Source: Choristoneura fumiferana (Eukaryota > Arthropoda > Insecta > Lepidoptera > Tortricidae). From it: a stretch of 64,000 nucleotides of DNA. The position numbers were made by a program, and so were the translations under genes. Shown piece after piece: positions 32,517 through 43,857 of the stretch; within the stretch, counting starts at the first letter, position 1; each line of letters opens with the position of its first letter. Where the stretch lies: assembly GCF_025370935.1 (NCBI RefSeq), contig NC_133482.1, positions 18,350,756-18,414,755 on the forward strand, given 5' to 3'. Below the pieces are notes generated by a model. The model saw nothing but the letters and a program-made list of their open reading frames with translations, was not told where the DNA came from and searched no databases.

Positions 32517-33041
32517 ATAGATAGATATTTAAATATCCCTACTTGCTTAGATTATGTATACTTACTGTAACCAGCAGCGGGACATACACGTGGGTGAGAT
32601 GATGAAGCCATTCAATTCCTTTACACCTTAAACATGTCTTTGGAGATTTAAAAGAGATAAAATAAGTGCATATCATTAATTTTCTGATAATAAAGCTATC
32701 AAAATTTTACATGAATAGTCAGCATCTATTAATAATTTATCTAGTATTTGTGTTGTAATTATAGATTGATCTGAGCACGACTTACAGACGACAGTGATAA
32801 GTAAACGTGAGTTTGATTCGTTATGATAAAGCCATAGAATTATTAGGTAAGTCATATTAAGTATTAAGCAATTTTGGAAATTTGAAAAAAAATAGATTTG
32901 ATTAACTTCGCGAATACGATCAACTTACACAAACAGTAGCGCCTGCGTTGAATATCGTGCAGTTAATTTAGCTATTTCCCTACGTATGGACATGCTTGAC
33001 ACTCCGACGGTCGAGGACCCTACCGAAACTGAAAATGCCCT
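32517..33041. other. Non-coding stretch
   Basis: AT-rich sequence without a recognisable gene. Short open frames have no domain or codon bias. Confidence 0.5.
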
Positions 33042-33163
33042 GGCCCTATACCACGAAGTGCAAAACTCGAACTTCGTATGTTGCCGTCCCGCTGACGCTT
33101 ATGTCATTTAATACGCGAGTGAAAGGGACGGTGCGATACGAACTTCGAGTTTCGTAGTAGCCC
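33042..33163. mobile_element. Palindromic MITE, third copy of the 8247 type
   Basis: AAAACTCGAACTTCGTATG at the left pairs with GATACGAACTTCGAGTTTCG at the right, and GCCGTCCCGCTGACGC pairs partly with GAAAGGGACGGTGC. The core ATTTAATACGCGAGTG matches related copies. Confidence 0.75.
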
Positions 33164-33304
33164 TGCAGGCCCTTAAATCCACCAACGTAACAATTTTCAG
33201 TTACATAATGTCGAGTGACAATCAATTATTTGTATCTAAATTTAATAATAATCAGGTTGTGAAACAAGATTTTATTGTTCCTAGTCGACACTTATTTGTA
33301 GATG

Positions 33305-33515
33305 GTAGGACCTTGTGCAAGGTCCGCCCGGATTGCTACCACCATCTTGCTCGCGAATCCTACCGTGAAGCTGCAGTGCTTGCACTGTTGTGTTTCGAAG
33401 TGGAGAGTAAGACAGCTGGTGAAGTTACTGGCACTTGAGGCCATCTTAGGCCTCTAGTTTGGCAACGCATCTGCAATACCCCTGGTGATGCAGTTGTTTA
33501 TGGGTGGTGGTTCTC
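33305..33515 (+). mobile_element. SINE-like repeat C, partial copy
   Basis: TAGGACCTTGTGCAAGGTCC to AATACCCCTGGTGATGCAGT matches 20299-20557. The 3' end (the AGGAGACCCACTTGC region) is absent, so this copy is truncated or mutated. Confidence 0.72.
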
Positions 33516-33757
33516 TATGAAAGTAGTAGTCACAACCGTATAAAATGTATGAAACCGTATAAATGTGAATGCAGCTTAAGTCGGACACGCTTGACAGAGT
33601 TGGTCATGAACTACTACTACTTCCTAGTCGTTACACTCTTGACAGAGTGGTCGTGGTCGTCAGATCCGGGGTGGTGATACGGCGCGCTACCCGTCGCCAT
33701 TCCTCTCTCACTGTTGCCTTCCTAGTACATTCATGCAGCGAACTGCCAAGTGCTGGG

Positions 33758-34634
33758 NNNNNNNNNNNNNNNNNNNNNNNNNNNNNNNNNNNNNNNNNNN
33801 NNNNNNNNNNNNNNNNNNNNNNNNNNNNNNNNNNNNNNNNNNNNNNNNNNNNNNNNNNNNNNNNNNNNNNNNNNNNNNNNNNNNNNNNNNNNNNNNNNNN
33901 NNNNNNNNNNNNNNNNNNNNNNNNNNNNNNNNNNNNNNNNNNNNNNNNNNNNNNNNNNNNNNNNNNNNNNNNNNNNNNNNNNNNNNNNNNNNNNNNNNNN
34001 NNNNNNNNNNNNNNNNNNNNNNNNNNNNNNNNNNNNNNNNNNNNNNNNNNNNNNNNNNNNNNNNNNNNNNNNNNNNNNNNNNNNNNNNNNNNNNNNNNNN
34101 NNNNNNNNNNNNNNNNNNNNNNNNNNNNNNNNNNNNNNNNNNNNNNNNNNNNNNNNNNNNNNNNNNNNNNNNNNNNNNNNNNNNNNNNNNNNNNNNNNNN
34201 NNNNNNNNNNNNNNNNNNNNNNNNNNNNNNNNNNNNNNNNNNNNNNNNNNNNNNNNNNNNNNNNNNNNNNNNNNNNNNNNNNNNNNNNNNNNNNNNNNNN
34301 NNNNNNNNNNNNNNNNNNNNNNNNNNNNNNNNNNNNNNNNNNNNNNNNNNNNNNNNNNNNNNNNNNNNNNNNNNNNNNNNNNNNNNNNNNNNNNNNNNNN
34401 NNNNNNNNNNNNNNNNNNNNNNNNNNNNNNNNNNNNNNNNNNNNNNNNNNNNNNNNNNNNNNNNNNNNNNNNNNNNNNNNNNNNNNNNNNNNNNNNNNNN
34501 NNNNNNNNNNNNNNNNNNNNNNNNNNNNNNNNNNNNNNNNNNNNNNNNNNNNNNNNNNNNNNNNNNNNNNNNNNNNNNNNNNNNNNNNNNNNNNNNNNNN
34601 NNNNNNNNNNNNNNNNNNNNNNNNNNNNNNNNNN
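33758..34634. other. Assembly gap (877 N)
   Basis: A run of 877 undetermined bases. Apparent open frames across it are artefacts. It removes the left end of the ATCCGGAT-type element. Confidence 1.
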
Positions 34635-35049
34635 TATCCGGTAACTTTTTATTATCCGGATATTTCGGATATTTGAAATCTCAGTATCCGGATATCCGGG
34701 TTATTTTGAATAATTTGAATAATTTCCAAATATTAAAAAAAACGCTAAAAACAATTTTAAATTTGTTTCATCAGACGAATCGTGTTAATTAACTTAATCA
34801 CTGATTGTCTTATACGCACGTAAAAATCATTATTTTGTCACTTTAATGAGTGAAATAACTTAAAAACACTATAACTTCTCTGTCTCCTGCTTGTTGTTAT
34901 TTTGCCTTACGGACCAAGAGCCCACGACAGCCAGACCTTCGTTATATTTAAAGGGCTGAAAGTTTTTTTTAATGCAAGGTGTTAATTTTAATGTAACTGA
35001 AAACCGGTTAGCACTTTGCTCAGAAATACTCAGAATCGAGAGTAGATTC

Positions 35050-35985
35050 GATTCATCATGTCAGCCGAAAACGTCCACTGCTGGACTTAGGCCTCGCCCA
35101 AGGCTCTCCACTCAGACCAGTCTTGTGCTTTCCGCATCCAACGCAATTCAGCGATCTTAACCAGGTCGTCGCTCCATCTTATTGGAGGCCTACCGACGGC
35201 TCGTCTCTGCCTCTCCGCGGACGACATTCGAGAAACCTTCTAACCCCACTGGCCATCAGTCCTGCGAGCACGCTCACTGCCACTTCAGTTTCGCAATTCT
35301 TCGGGCTATTTCGGTAACCTTAGTTCTACTGCGGATATCATCATTTCTGACTCTTATACCGTAGAGAAACCCCGAGCATAGACCTCTCCATAGCCCTTTG
35401 AGTGACTTTGAGCTTCCTAATGAGGCCCATCGTTGGCGCCCACGTCTCAGATCCGCATGTCATCACTGGCAACACACACTGGTCAAAGACTTTTGACTTC
35501 AAACACTGCGGTAATTTGGCCGAAAAGACACTGCAAAGCTTCCCGAATGCTGCCCAGCCGAGTCGGATTCGACGAGTGATCTCTTTCTCGAAGATTAGAC
35601 CTACCTAACTGGATCGTTTGTCCCAGATATACATAGTCGTCAACAACTTCGAGCGCAGAGCCTCCGACTATTACGGGAGCTGGCACAACATTAGACATGA
35701 CTTTCGTCTTGTCCATGTTTATTTTTAAGCTAACTCGGTCGGAAATAACTCTGCTGAGGTCAGTGAGCATAGCACTGAGGTCCTCCAGTCTCAGCCATGA
35801 CTACAATATCGTCGGCGAATCGAAGGTGAGTGAAGTACTCCCCATTATTGTTAATGCCTCGTCCTTTCCAGTCCAGAACCTTAAAATCATCTTCCAATCC
35901 AGCGGTGAACAGTTTCGGAGAGATCACATCTCCTTGTCTGACTCCCCGCTGCAAAGGAATAGGCTTCGTGCTCTGGTCCTGTAGT
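35050..35985 (-). pseudogene. RTE-type LINE RT fragment, frame-broken
   Basis: Minus-strand frames read RGVRQGDVISPKLFTAGLED and HLRFADDIVVMAE (catalytic FADD) up to about 35784, then after a frame break MLTDLSRVISDRVSLKINMD, DDYVYLGQTIQLG and, in a third frame, a C-terminal region complementary to 35300-35480. The 3' end (plus strand GTCAGCCGAAAACGTCCACT) has the GTCCA-CTGC-TGGAC hairpin shared with the other RTE-type ends. The endonuclease and early RT are missing. Dead, 5'-truncated copy. Confidence 0.82.
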
Positions 35986-36068
35986 CGGACTATAACGAAG
36001 GATTATAACGATACTATAACGAAGGTCTGGCTCTTGCGGGCTCTTGCTCTATTATAAGAATAAATAAC

Positions 36069-36205
36069 ACAATACAATACAAGCTTATTGTATTGAACAC
36101 CAAAAAACATTCATTATAAAATGAAATCAGAACATAAAAGGTAGGGTAGGAGACGAGAAAACAGGAGTCTAATCGTTAAAAAGCGATCTCTTCTTCTACA
36201 TTCTT
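36069..36205 (-). mobile_element. LINE-M-family 3' tail, diverged
   Basis: CAATACAATACAAGCTTATT is the tail in reverse. ATCGTT-AAAA-AGCGAT (36172-36187) is the family hairpin with one G-T-type change but preserved pairing. The element is 5'-truncated just beyond GATCTCTTC. Confidence 0.6.
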
Positions 36206-36524
36206 AATCGACCTGACGATGTTAATAACATAGAATCAAGAAAAAGGTGATCAAAGCAGATGTGTGTAATGTAAGGTAAAAAAATATATTGAAGACTGAA
36301 AAAATCATAAAATATAATAATATTAATAAAATAAACACATACATTACTTACATACACATTTACCAAAAATTCATCATCGCCACTACCATTACCAAACAAG
36401 ATGTTAAGAATGAACCTAACTAATAAGTATTGCATGTAAACCTTCCTAATACAAAAAGAAATGTATCTGTGTGTATGCATACACTACACTAACCTCTCAC
36501 AATGCGCGAGCGCGCGCTTATATC
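36206..36524. other. AT-rich filler inside the hAT-like element
   Basis: No gene or recognisable transposon. A short minus-strand frame (36196-36480) has no domain. Confidence 0.4.
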
Positions 36525-36907
36525 AGATATTCGAATTATCCAAATTATCCGGATAATGAAGAGCTTCTTATCCGGATTTGAAAATGGGCGGATATCCGGA
36601 TAATATGGATATCCGGTTATCGGATTGCAAGCCCTAATTCCGAGTCACATACGGTTCTGGCAGAAAATGAGCGCTGCAGGCATCTAACGCCTCAGCATAA
36701 TGCTGTCAGCAGCCGTTTCACTTTTGTCGTTTCAATCGTGTATGTAGTTTCATTAAAAGTACGTTTATGTTACAGATTGGTGTTAGAGTTAACTTCCCTT
36801 CAGACGTCGCTAACCCGCCAGCTGTATTGCGTAATGGGTTCCCGGAGCGCGCGTGAATGGATATCGTCCTTCCTGCTCCCCACTCTGGTACTTATTATAA
36901 GTTTTGC

Positions 36908-36965
36908 TAATTATCATCAGGGCACAGGCCTCTTAGAGTAAGAGGGGCTTGGCCGTAGTTCTTTC
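36908..36965 (+). mobile_element. SINE-A-derived remnant
   Basis: GGGCACAGGCCTCTTAGAGT followed by AAGAGGGGCTTGGCCGTAGT resembles a scrambled SINE-A 3' region. It is too short and diverged for a confident copy. Confidence 0.4.
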
Positions 36966-37098
36966 GTAATTCTGTAGTTTTCGTGGGTCGCTCTGAAGCG
37001 ATGAGGCCCCCTATTGATTACCTTGGAAAATCTGTATATGCCTGCATTTTCTGTACTGCTTACTATGTGTTGGTGTTCAAGAGTCATTGTATTGTATT
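36966..37098 (+). mobile_element. LINE-M-family 3' tail
   Basis: GGTCGCTCTGAAGCGATGAG (hairpin 36988-37002), CCCCCTATTGATTACCTTGG and ACTGCTTACTATGTGTTGGT, ending in TTGTATTGTATTGCAG. A 5'-truncated plus-strand relative of LINE-M. Confidence 0.78.
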
Positions 37099-37139
37099 GC
37101 AGTTTCTTTCGATCTGCTGTCGGGCCAAATATTTTTATG

Positions 37140-37290
37140 AAAAATACAAATATCTGTGCTCGACTCTTCGATGTTTAATATGCGTTTTAAGTATTTATCC
37201 GTTGTCCTGTAACCATAGTACAAGCTTTGATTAGTTTGGGATTAGGTCAATTATTATTGTCCCATAATATTTATATACCTATTTATTATG
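37140..37290 (+). mobile_element. SINE-B body remnant
   Basis: TAAGTATTTATCCGTTGTCC, CATAGTACAAGCTTTGATTA and TTTGGGATTAGGTCAATTAT match the 3' body of SINE-B. The tRNA-like head is absent. Confidence 0.6.
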
Positions 37291-37365
37291 AAATGAGCAG
37301 ATTTTTTTTATCTAATGTTTTACTATAACGTCCTTAACTTTCGTTTTTCACTCATAGTCAAAATT

Positions 37366-37430
37366 CCACGCACAGGACTCATCTTAGGTAAATATTACTC
37401 GTGTGTGTTAGCGTGATAAGTCCTGTGCGT
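37366..37430. repeat. Short inverted repeat around CCACGCACAGGACT
   Basis: CCACGCACAGGACT near 37366 is the exact complement of AGTCCTGTGCGTGG near 37417. The loop contains ATATTACTCGTGTG, which recurs at about 42318 with a less palindromic context. Probably a small MITE remnant. Confidence 0.55.
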
Positions 37431-37587
37431 GGTATTTAGACTATAATGTTATACTAGTATAATATAGCCTGTCTTATTGGTCACAGCGGCCGCTCGCCGC
37501 GCTTCGACAATCAGCCGCCGCCGCCGCCACCAACGACCCCGCTGTCACACCCAAACACCTCGGCTAAGGGACCACACCGCAGTTCAT

Positions 37588-37750
37588 ACAATCATCATCA
37601 TCAGCCGGAACACTATAGAACAAAGGCTTATTAACGCTACAATGAATGACAACTCACTTGCATCCACCGGTCGGAACTCTTGCGATGTTATCAGTCCACT
37701 TAGCGGAAGTGCCAATGCTTCGTTTTCCGGTTCGTGTTCGCCACTCGAGG
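37588..37750 (-). mobile_element. RTE-type LINE 3' fragment, diverged
   Basis: ATCATCATCATCAGCCGGAA followed by CAATGAATGACAACTCACTT and GCATCCACCGG is a mutated version of the 12942-13100 fragment. Confidence 0.7.
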
Positions 37751-37924
37751 ACCTTTCAATACAATATTCAAATTCTTCAGGAATATTAAAAAAAATCTGG
37801 ATTTATTAATAGTAATTCAAATAAAAGCCCTAACCTTTTATAATTTTGTTTATACTATGTATAGAATAAAAATCGGCGGGCGGCGTACGCGCAACTCAAA
37901 CCTGTGTGGACATCCACCGTAATA

Positions 37925-38408
37925 ACTCGACGCACCAAGATCAGAGTGTTTAACTCCAACGTCAAGTCAGTCCTATTGTACGGATGCGAGACATGGTTCG
38001 TAAGGAAGGATATCACCGATCGTTTGCAGGTTTGTTAACAAATGCCTGAGGCGTATCCTTGGAATTTTTTGGCCTCGAACTATCTCAAACGCAAGACTGT
38101 GGCAAATGACTGACCAGAAGCCAGTAAGCGAGAAGTTATGATAAGGAAATGGCGATGGATTGGACACACGCTTCGAGGGTCGAATGATCACCTGCCCAAG
38201 CAGGGTCTCCGTTGGCAATCTACTGGCAGAAGACGGCCAGGACGTCCTCGGACCACGTGGAGGCGATCAGTTGAGAAGGAGGCTGGCTCAATTTGTCTCG
38301 GCTGGGAAGAGCTGGAAGAAGCTGCGCAGATCGAGCCAAATGGAAAACTCTTCTACGAGTCCCTAGTGAGGATAACAGGATCACATCATCATCATCATCA
38401 TCATCATA
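37925..38408 (+). pseudogene. LINE ORF2 C-terminal fragment (YGCETW / GRPRTTWRR type)
   Basis: Plus-strand frames read SNVKSVLLYGCETWFVRKD, then NKCLRRILGIFWPRTISNA, then RKWRWIGHTLRGSNDHLPKQ and GRRRPGRPRTTWRRSVEKEA. The 3' end is a CAT repeat (38383-38407), which gives a meaningless poly-His. One frame break lies near 38035 and another near 38135. The family differs from the 35050-35985 element. RT catalytic residues are not included. Confidence 0.78.
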
Positions 38409-39391
38409 GAATAAAAATTATATTTTACAATTTAGTCACGGTGCTTTGTTACTGTTTGTATTTATTGAAATAAAATGTCAGATGTTATGAGTGCACCACA
38501 AATATAAGTCACATCGGCAATCTTCCTCTACGCAGGCCAATGTAATAAAAGCATTACTACGTTGGGCATAAGCTAGAATATGCAATGACGCGTAATCGGC
38601 TCACTGAACAAACCAACGGCTCCGAACAAAATGGCGACCACCGCAAATAGCGCGCGAACGTTTGACCAATGGCTGCTCAAGATTTTACCCGCGCAAACGT
38701 ACTGCCTTATTATTGGCTAAAATCGTTTCGCGCCTTCTACAAAGAGGCTAACTGCGCAGGTACAGTCGAGGTCAAAAATATGTTTACACTTTCGCTTGTC
38801 ACATCATGCTTGAACTTTTTTATAAAATTGTCAGAAGGCTTACAGTAACACGACCTCAATTGTACATCGTTGTATCTTAGGGACTGGCAAACGCATTTTT
38901 TATTAGTTTATTGTTTATTTGTATTCTGTGTGCCTATCCTGTATTGTTCATGTTGGCAAATAAATCAATCTTAAATCTTAAATCTTATATTTATGGTACA
39001 ACTGTACAAATGTGTCGTATTAGTACCTCTCTTCGATGACTAGGTGGCGCTAGGGTCGCTACAAATACTTATAGGTTTTGTAATAATGGCTTTAAATTAC
39101 CTAAAAATGTCCAGGGATTAACTCTAATATTTGTAAAAATTTTATAACTAAATTGTATCGTCTTTTTTCCATAATCATTTGTTTCTTGATGACTGAAAAT
39201 AAATAATCACAAACCTAGCATCAACAGAGAAGGCGTCTACAATTGTTTTTTCAATGTCCAAAACAAATATGTCAAGGTGACAGATGCGAAAATGATTGTT
39301 AAACTAATAGAAAATGCGTACATCCGAAAATATAAATGAATTGTACAAGAATTGCTGGTTTAAAGGTATATTTCTTCATAGGTTAGACAGA
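38409..39391. other. Non-coding stretch with a retroelement-like tail
   Basis: No gene. TGTTGGCAAATAAATCAATC followed by TTAAATC repeats (about 38951-38985) looks like a LINE 3' end. The rest is AT-rich. Confidence 0.5.
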
Positions 39392-39556
39392 TATAGGTAG
39401 TGCCACCAGAGTTAAGGTCACGCACACAAGAACATGTTATGTAATGACAGTGGGATTTTGACATTCCCTCATTCACTTCATTCATTCTCCTTTTATGCAA
39501 TCAGTTAGTGCTGTGTGTGTAATCATTCACATCAACTCTTGTGGCATCACCTATAC
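39392..39556. mobile_element. MITE-like inverted repeat
   Basis: TATAGGTAGTGCCACCAGAG at the left pairs with CTCTTGTGGCATCACCTATA at the right, with three mismatches. About 165 bp, no ORF. Confidence 0.6.
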
Positions 39557-41221
39557 CGTGATTAAGTAAAATATCTTAAAGATTTGCCAAAATTTGGTGC
39601 TAAATCTTATATCTGAAAATGTACTTTTCGAATTTATGAATCATTTATTTAAAAATATATAACTACCTGACTATATATCGTGATAGTTCTTCTAGTCAAA
39701 TTGTATAGGTGCGGTTATGCATTATAAGTATAGTAAACTTTTATATCTATACATATAATAAAGCTGAAGAGGGTCGAAAGTCTGTACATGGAAGATATTC
39801 GAAAAAAAGTTGGCTGGGGATACTTAGAATCGATAACAGAACACGTTCCAACAGTTTTTAGAATTTTTGTCTGTTTGTCTGTTTATCTGTTTGTCGTTTA
39901 TTTGACCGCGCATCACGTGAGAACGGCTGAACGGATTTTTATGCAAACTTTACTAATCTGACGAGAAAATCCCCGGCCAGGTTATAGGCTATAAAAATTC
40001 GACCCTTAGGGTATAAAAATTCAACCCTTAAAAGTGGAGGTAGCTACTACATTCGATTCGATTGAGTTAAGTTTCCACCTTCAAGTTTTCAAATACGTGC
40101 TATGACTATCAAGTACCCTGATAAACTAACAGATGGCGCTGAAATTAATAACTTTGTGACTCGAGTAAGCCACTGAGGAAGGATTTTGCCAAATTAACTC
40201 TAAGTTTAAAAGAGGGAGTACGGATATCAACAAATCAACAAATAATTGAATAATTTAATTGATTTAATAATACGACTAAAATTAAACGACAATAAAGTAA
40301 TTGCCACACATTACAATGCCATCTTTTGGAGAACTGGGTAAACAGTATGTAATGGAGTAAACTAATAAAAAAGAGTTTACTTACATAGTTATACTTAGTT
40401 TTTTTTAGCATTAGAAAAAGGGTAAACAATCTTGACGAGTCTTTATTTAAAATTTATTTGAAAAACTTTATTGAAAAACGTTTTAAAAAACAGTTACTAT
40501 TACTTTTATGATACCAAAAGCATGTAAATGATCATTATATCCTTGCTAATTGTTACTATTTGCTGTGACTTATTTTTCAAAAGTTTTTTTCAATAAAAAG
40601 ACACATCAAGATCGCTTGCCTTCTTTCTAATGCTAAAAAAAAGAACTATAAGTACTTAATGGTAAAATCAACACACATATCAACACGCGTACGAGTATAA
40701 TTCTATACATCTATCTTATATCTATACAAAAGTTGGCTGGGGATACTTAGAATCGATAACAGAACACGTTCCAAAAGTTTTTAGAATTTTTGTCTGTTTA
40801 TCTGTTTGTCTGTTTATTTGACCACGCATCACGTGAAAACGGCTGAACGGATTTTCATGCAAGCTTTACTAATCTGGCGAGAAAATCCCCGGTCAGGTTA
40901 TATAGACTAAAAATCCTACCCCTAAAAGAGGGGGGGGGGGGTAGCCGCTACTCTTGATTAAGTTAAGTTTGCACCTGAATCTTATGACGCTACTTAGGAA
41001 GGAGGTGCAGACTTATTTTCAAGTGTTGTACGACTATCGAGTACCCTGCTACACTAACAGATGGCGCTGATTTAGCCAAATTGACTAAGTTTAAGAGAAG
41101 GATAATTGATTACACATTGCACAGTGCCATCTTATGGGGAACTATGAAACAAACATAGTTACGTAGTGGTAACATCAACACTCATATTCAACACGCGTAT
41201 AATTAATTAATAGAAAAATGT

Positions 41222-41668
41222 CATGAATTATTCCTAATTTATTTATATCCGGAATACGGAAATTCGGCGAAGAACTAAAGTCACTGACATAGCTCGAAAA
41301 ATTATATGCAAGTTGAAGTGGCAATTGGCAGGCCACATCGCTCGATGAACAGATATCCATTGGGAGAGAAATCCTCGAGGAGCGGCGACCGGAAGACGAA
41401 GCGTTGGCAGGCCTCCCTCCAAGTGGAATGACGACATTGTGAGACTTGCGGGAAACCGGTGGATGCAAGTGGCGAGTTGTCGTTCATTGTAATGTATAAT
41501 TTATTTGTATTGTAATATTATTGATTATATGTATGTTAGTCTGTAAGGTATTTATTGTATGGGCCAAGTTGCCCGAAATAAATGGATTTATTACGAGTAT
41601 TATTATTGTGGCGTTGTAAGGGGTAGGCCTTTGTCGATCAGTGGACCTCTTCCGACTGATGATGACGA
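41222..41668 (+). pseudogene. RTE-type LINE ORF2 C-terminus with a second insertion in its 3' UTR
   Basis: Plus-strand reading gives NSEIRRRTKVTDIARKI, KLKWQLAGHIAR, then a stop, then GRRSVGRPPSKWNDDIVRLA and GNRWMQVASCRS. This is the plus-strand version of the coding end seen in reverse at 12942 and 47541. After TCGTTCATTGT about 120 bp of unrelated sequence intervenes (TGTATAATTTATTTGTATTG to AATAAATGGATTTATTACG), then the RTE 3' end resumes (GTGGCGTTGTAAGGGGTAGG, ACTGATGATGACG). Confidence 0.78.
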
Positions 41669-41825
41669 ATTATATCGCATCCATATTCATACGTATTGCC
41701 TCTTTTAAGCACTTAATAATTGTCACGAAGGTGAGTACTTAAAAAAAAACATTTTTCTCTTTCTTTTGCGGAGTAAATTTCAAACGATTTCGGAATTGGG
41801 ACTCGCATTTTTTAGGCGTTACCAT

Positions 41826-42051
41826 GCCTTCCCGAAAAAAACGAATCTTTTGCGAAAGTCTCGCAGCGCATTAGGACTACCAGGGGCACGGCACGGTCTC
41901 AGGAGTCTGAGGAAGACCGCGATGGGAGACTCAGTGGCGCTCTAGCCAGGCAGGCCGCTTCGCTTTCGGCTGAAACGGCAAGCCAGCGCGAGGCTGGGTT
42001 GCGATCCCAAAGACATGTACGCAATCTTTGTAAAATAGTAAGCGAAGAATA
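41826..42051 (+). pseudogene. Possible Helitron Rep/helicase N-terminal relict
   Basis: An ATG at 41826 opens MPSRKKRIF, then after a frame change the sequence reads RTTRGTARSQESEEDRDGRL, ARQAASLSAETASQREAGL and RSQRH, ending at TAA 42051. Arg/Glu/Ser-rich RQAAS..SAET..QREA..RSQR patterns occur near the start of Helitron-type Rep/helicase ORFs and related insect repeats. Its position 200 bp before the Helitron-type 3' end fits an internally deleted Helitron. No Rep His motif or helicase domain is present. Confidence 0.4.
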
Positions 42052-42251
42052 AAAATCTTATTTCTTGAGCAATTTAGATGTGAAACTTATTGATCATGAT
42101 CAGATTTTTCAGTTGATTGTTTAGCTGTAGTTTGAAGGGATTTTTCGAAAATTCCACGAAACGGCCAATGCGGGACATTAACTTCATTCCTATCGAGTAT
42201 TGTGTAAATATAAAAATCTACGCAGACGAAGTCGCGGGCAAAAGCTAGTAT

Positions 42252-43191
42252 TTAATATATTTAGAGTCTACTCGTGACCATGGCCACTTTAATGTGGTCG
42301 AAACGTCCAGATAAATATTACTCGTGTGTTAAGCGTGATAAGTCCCATTTGTGGTATTTTAATTATGAGTGAAATCACGAAAGGTACAACTATAAATTTA
42401 ACAACTATTAATTTATTTTAATTAGGTACAAATAATATATTTGTTATAATTTTGTTTACACACTCTAGGCTGAGCGAGCTAACGCGAAGCGCGAGCGAAG
42501 CGTCTCCGTTTCAGTTCGACCAAAAATGATTCCCACCAAATCTCCACCGGATGTTCGGCTGTTCTTTTGTAACGAGCACGTTTTGTGAGCAGATTCGTTA
42601 ATTATATTCACTTTTTATTTTTTATTCTAAATCGCAGAACTCGCGTTCTCGTCTACCAATTTTGTTAGCATCAAAATTTGACAAAATTTACAAAAAAATA
42701 AACTCTTCAGCTCAATTGTTTCTCCGACTGTACCAGCATGACTGATTCTCGCCGGGGCAGCGAATTAACGCTAAGCTTGATTTGTTCGCGGATCACTCAT
42801 AGATTTAACAAGTTATTGATTATTCCTGCTTATTTAACTGAACAGTAACAAATAGGCCTTGAGAGAAAGGCAAAGGCAGATCGTCGAAGAAATTAGCATG
42901 CGGTTCGAATTCACATCATCAAACTCGAATAACATATTATGTTCTATCTCTCTTCGACCTATGTGTATGAAGGGAAAGTATCTTAAATATTGTAGGTAAA
43001 GAGTTTTAATGGAAGAAGACTGCATTTTGATTTCTAACACGCACTGCATTCAAAGAGAATACAGAGTTTTTTTTGTTTAAATAAATTCTTAGAAGCACGG
43101 CAAAGGCAAAGATTTTTTTTTAATTATGTAATTTTATGGTATTCCTTTTATTTCCAAAATGCTACGCTATTAAAAAAATATCCTTATGATC
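42252..43191. other. Non-coding stretch up to the gap
   Basis: AT-rich with no recognisable gene. A short GAGCGAAGCG-rich part near 42480-42510 is noted. Confidence 0.5.
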
Positions 43192-43291
43192 NNNNNNNNN
43201 NNNNNNNNNNNNNNNNNNNNNNNNNNNNNNNNNNNNNNNNNNNNNNNNNNNNNNNNNNNNNNNNNNNNNNNNNNNNNNNNNNNNNNNNNNN
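43192..43291. other. Assembly gap (100 N)
   Basis: Exactly 100 undetermined bases, the conventional placeholder for a gap of unknown length. Confidence 1.
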
Positions 43292-43857
43292 TTATAGAAC
43301 AGAGATTTTTTGACATACCTGTATGTCTTCTATTTTATTTAACTCCAAGTGATTTATAAAATAGTATAGTATTTACAGTAACTATCAGCTGTATCGAATC
43401 CTAAATGAGTTTCTGACACGCACTTGACATTTTTTTTGTTTATATCCGACCGGCCTGCGGGGATGGCGGACGATAGGGTATCTAATTTCTATGGATAATT
43501 AAGTATAGGGGGAGTTGAAAGTTATATCTGTACGACAGTTGAGATTATGTCTGTAACAATATGTATTGACTTTTAGTCTCGAGGTGAAAGCACTATTTTT
43601 CACTTCGATTGCGAGAAAGGCGCGATTGTTTTTATTGATGTTTTTATCATATCTTATAACATTATTTTCATTATTACCTTTGACGACTTCGTTTTGATTT
43701 AAATTCTTATAATTTGAAATTTGTCTAAATTATGATGTACCGACCTACACTATTAAGTATATTTGAATACGAAATACAAAGTTAATAGAAAAAATTTAAA
43801 TAATGTGTATAATACACAAATATTGAAATCCTCTCTTCATTAGTATCTAGTTTTAAG

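Larger units (their letters stand above)
34635..36636. mobile_element. hAT-like element with ATATCCGGATAT subrepeats, left end in gap
   Basis: On both sides (34635-34705 and 36525-36625) lie repeated near-palindromes TATCCGGATA. The right end reads CGGATTGCAAGCCCTA, which as TAGGGCTTGCAATCCG resembles hAT termini. The intervening 1.8 kb is filled by a truncated RTE LINE (35050-35985) and a LINE-M tail (36069-36205), so the element acted as a landing site. The left terminus and any target duplication are hidden by the gap. Confidence 0.5.
39757..42251 (+). mobile_element. Helitron-like region ending in hairpin + CTAGT
   Basis: The 3' end ACGCAGACGAAGTCGCGGGC followed by AAAAGCTAGT (42221-42251) combines a GAC-GAA-GTC/CGC-GCG hairpin with a CTRRT terminus, the pattern of Helitron 3' ends; A and T flank as expected. 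Two similar blocks with GTTGGCTGGGGATACTTAGA lie upstream (39811 and 40732), so the region is a composite or tandem. A TC start (TCTATACATATAATAAAGC, 39748 on) is a possible 5' terminus. An RTE fragment interrupts it (41222-41668). The exact extent is uncertain. Confidence 0.5.

Noticed and set aside
33569..34792. Long open frames across the 33758-34634 gap
   Set aside because: They exist only because undetermined bases contain no stop codons.
38370..38410. Poly-histidine C-terminus
   Set aside because: It is the CAT-repeat 3' tail of a LINE fragment read through after its coding end.
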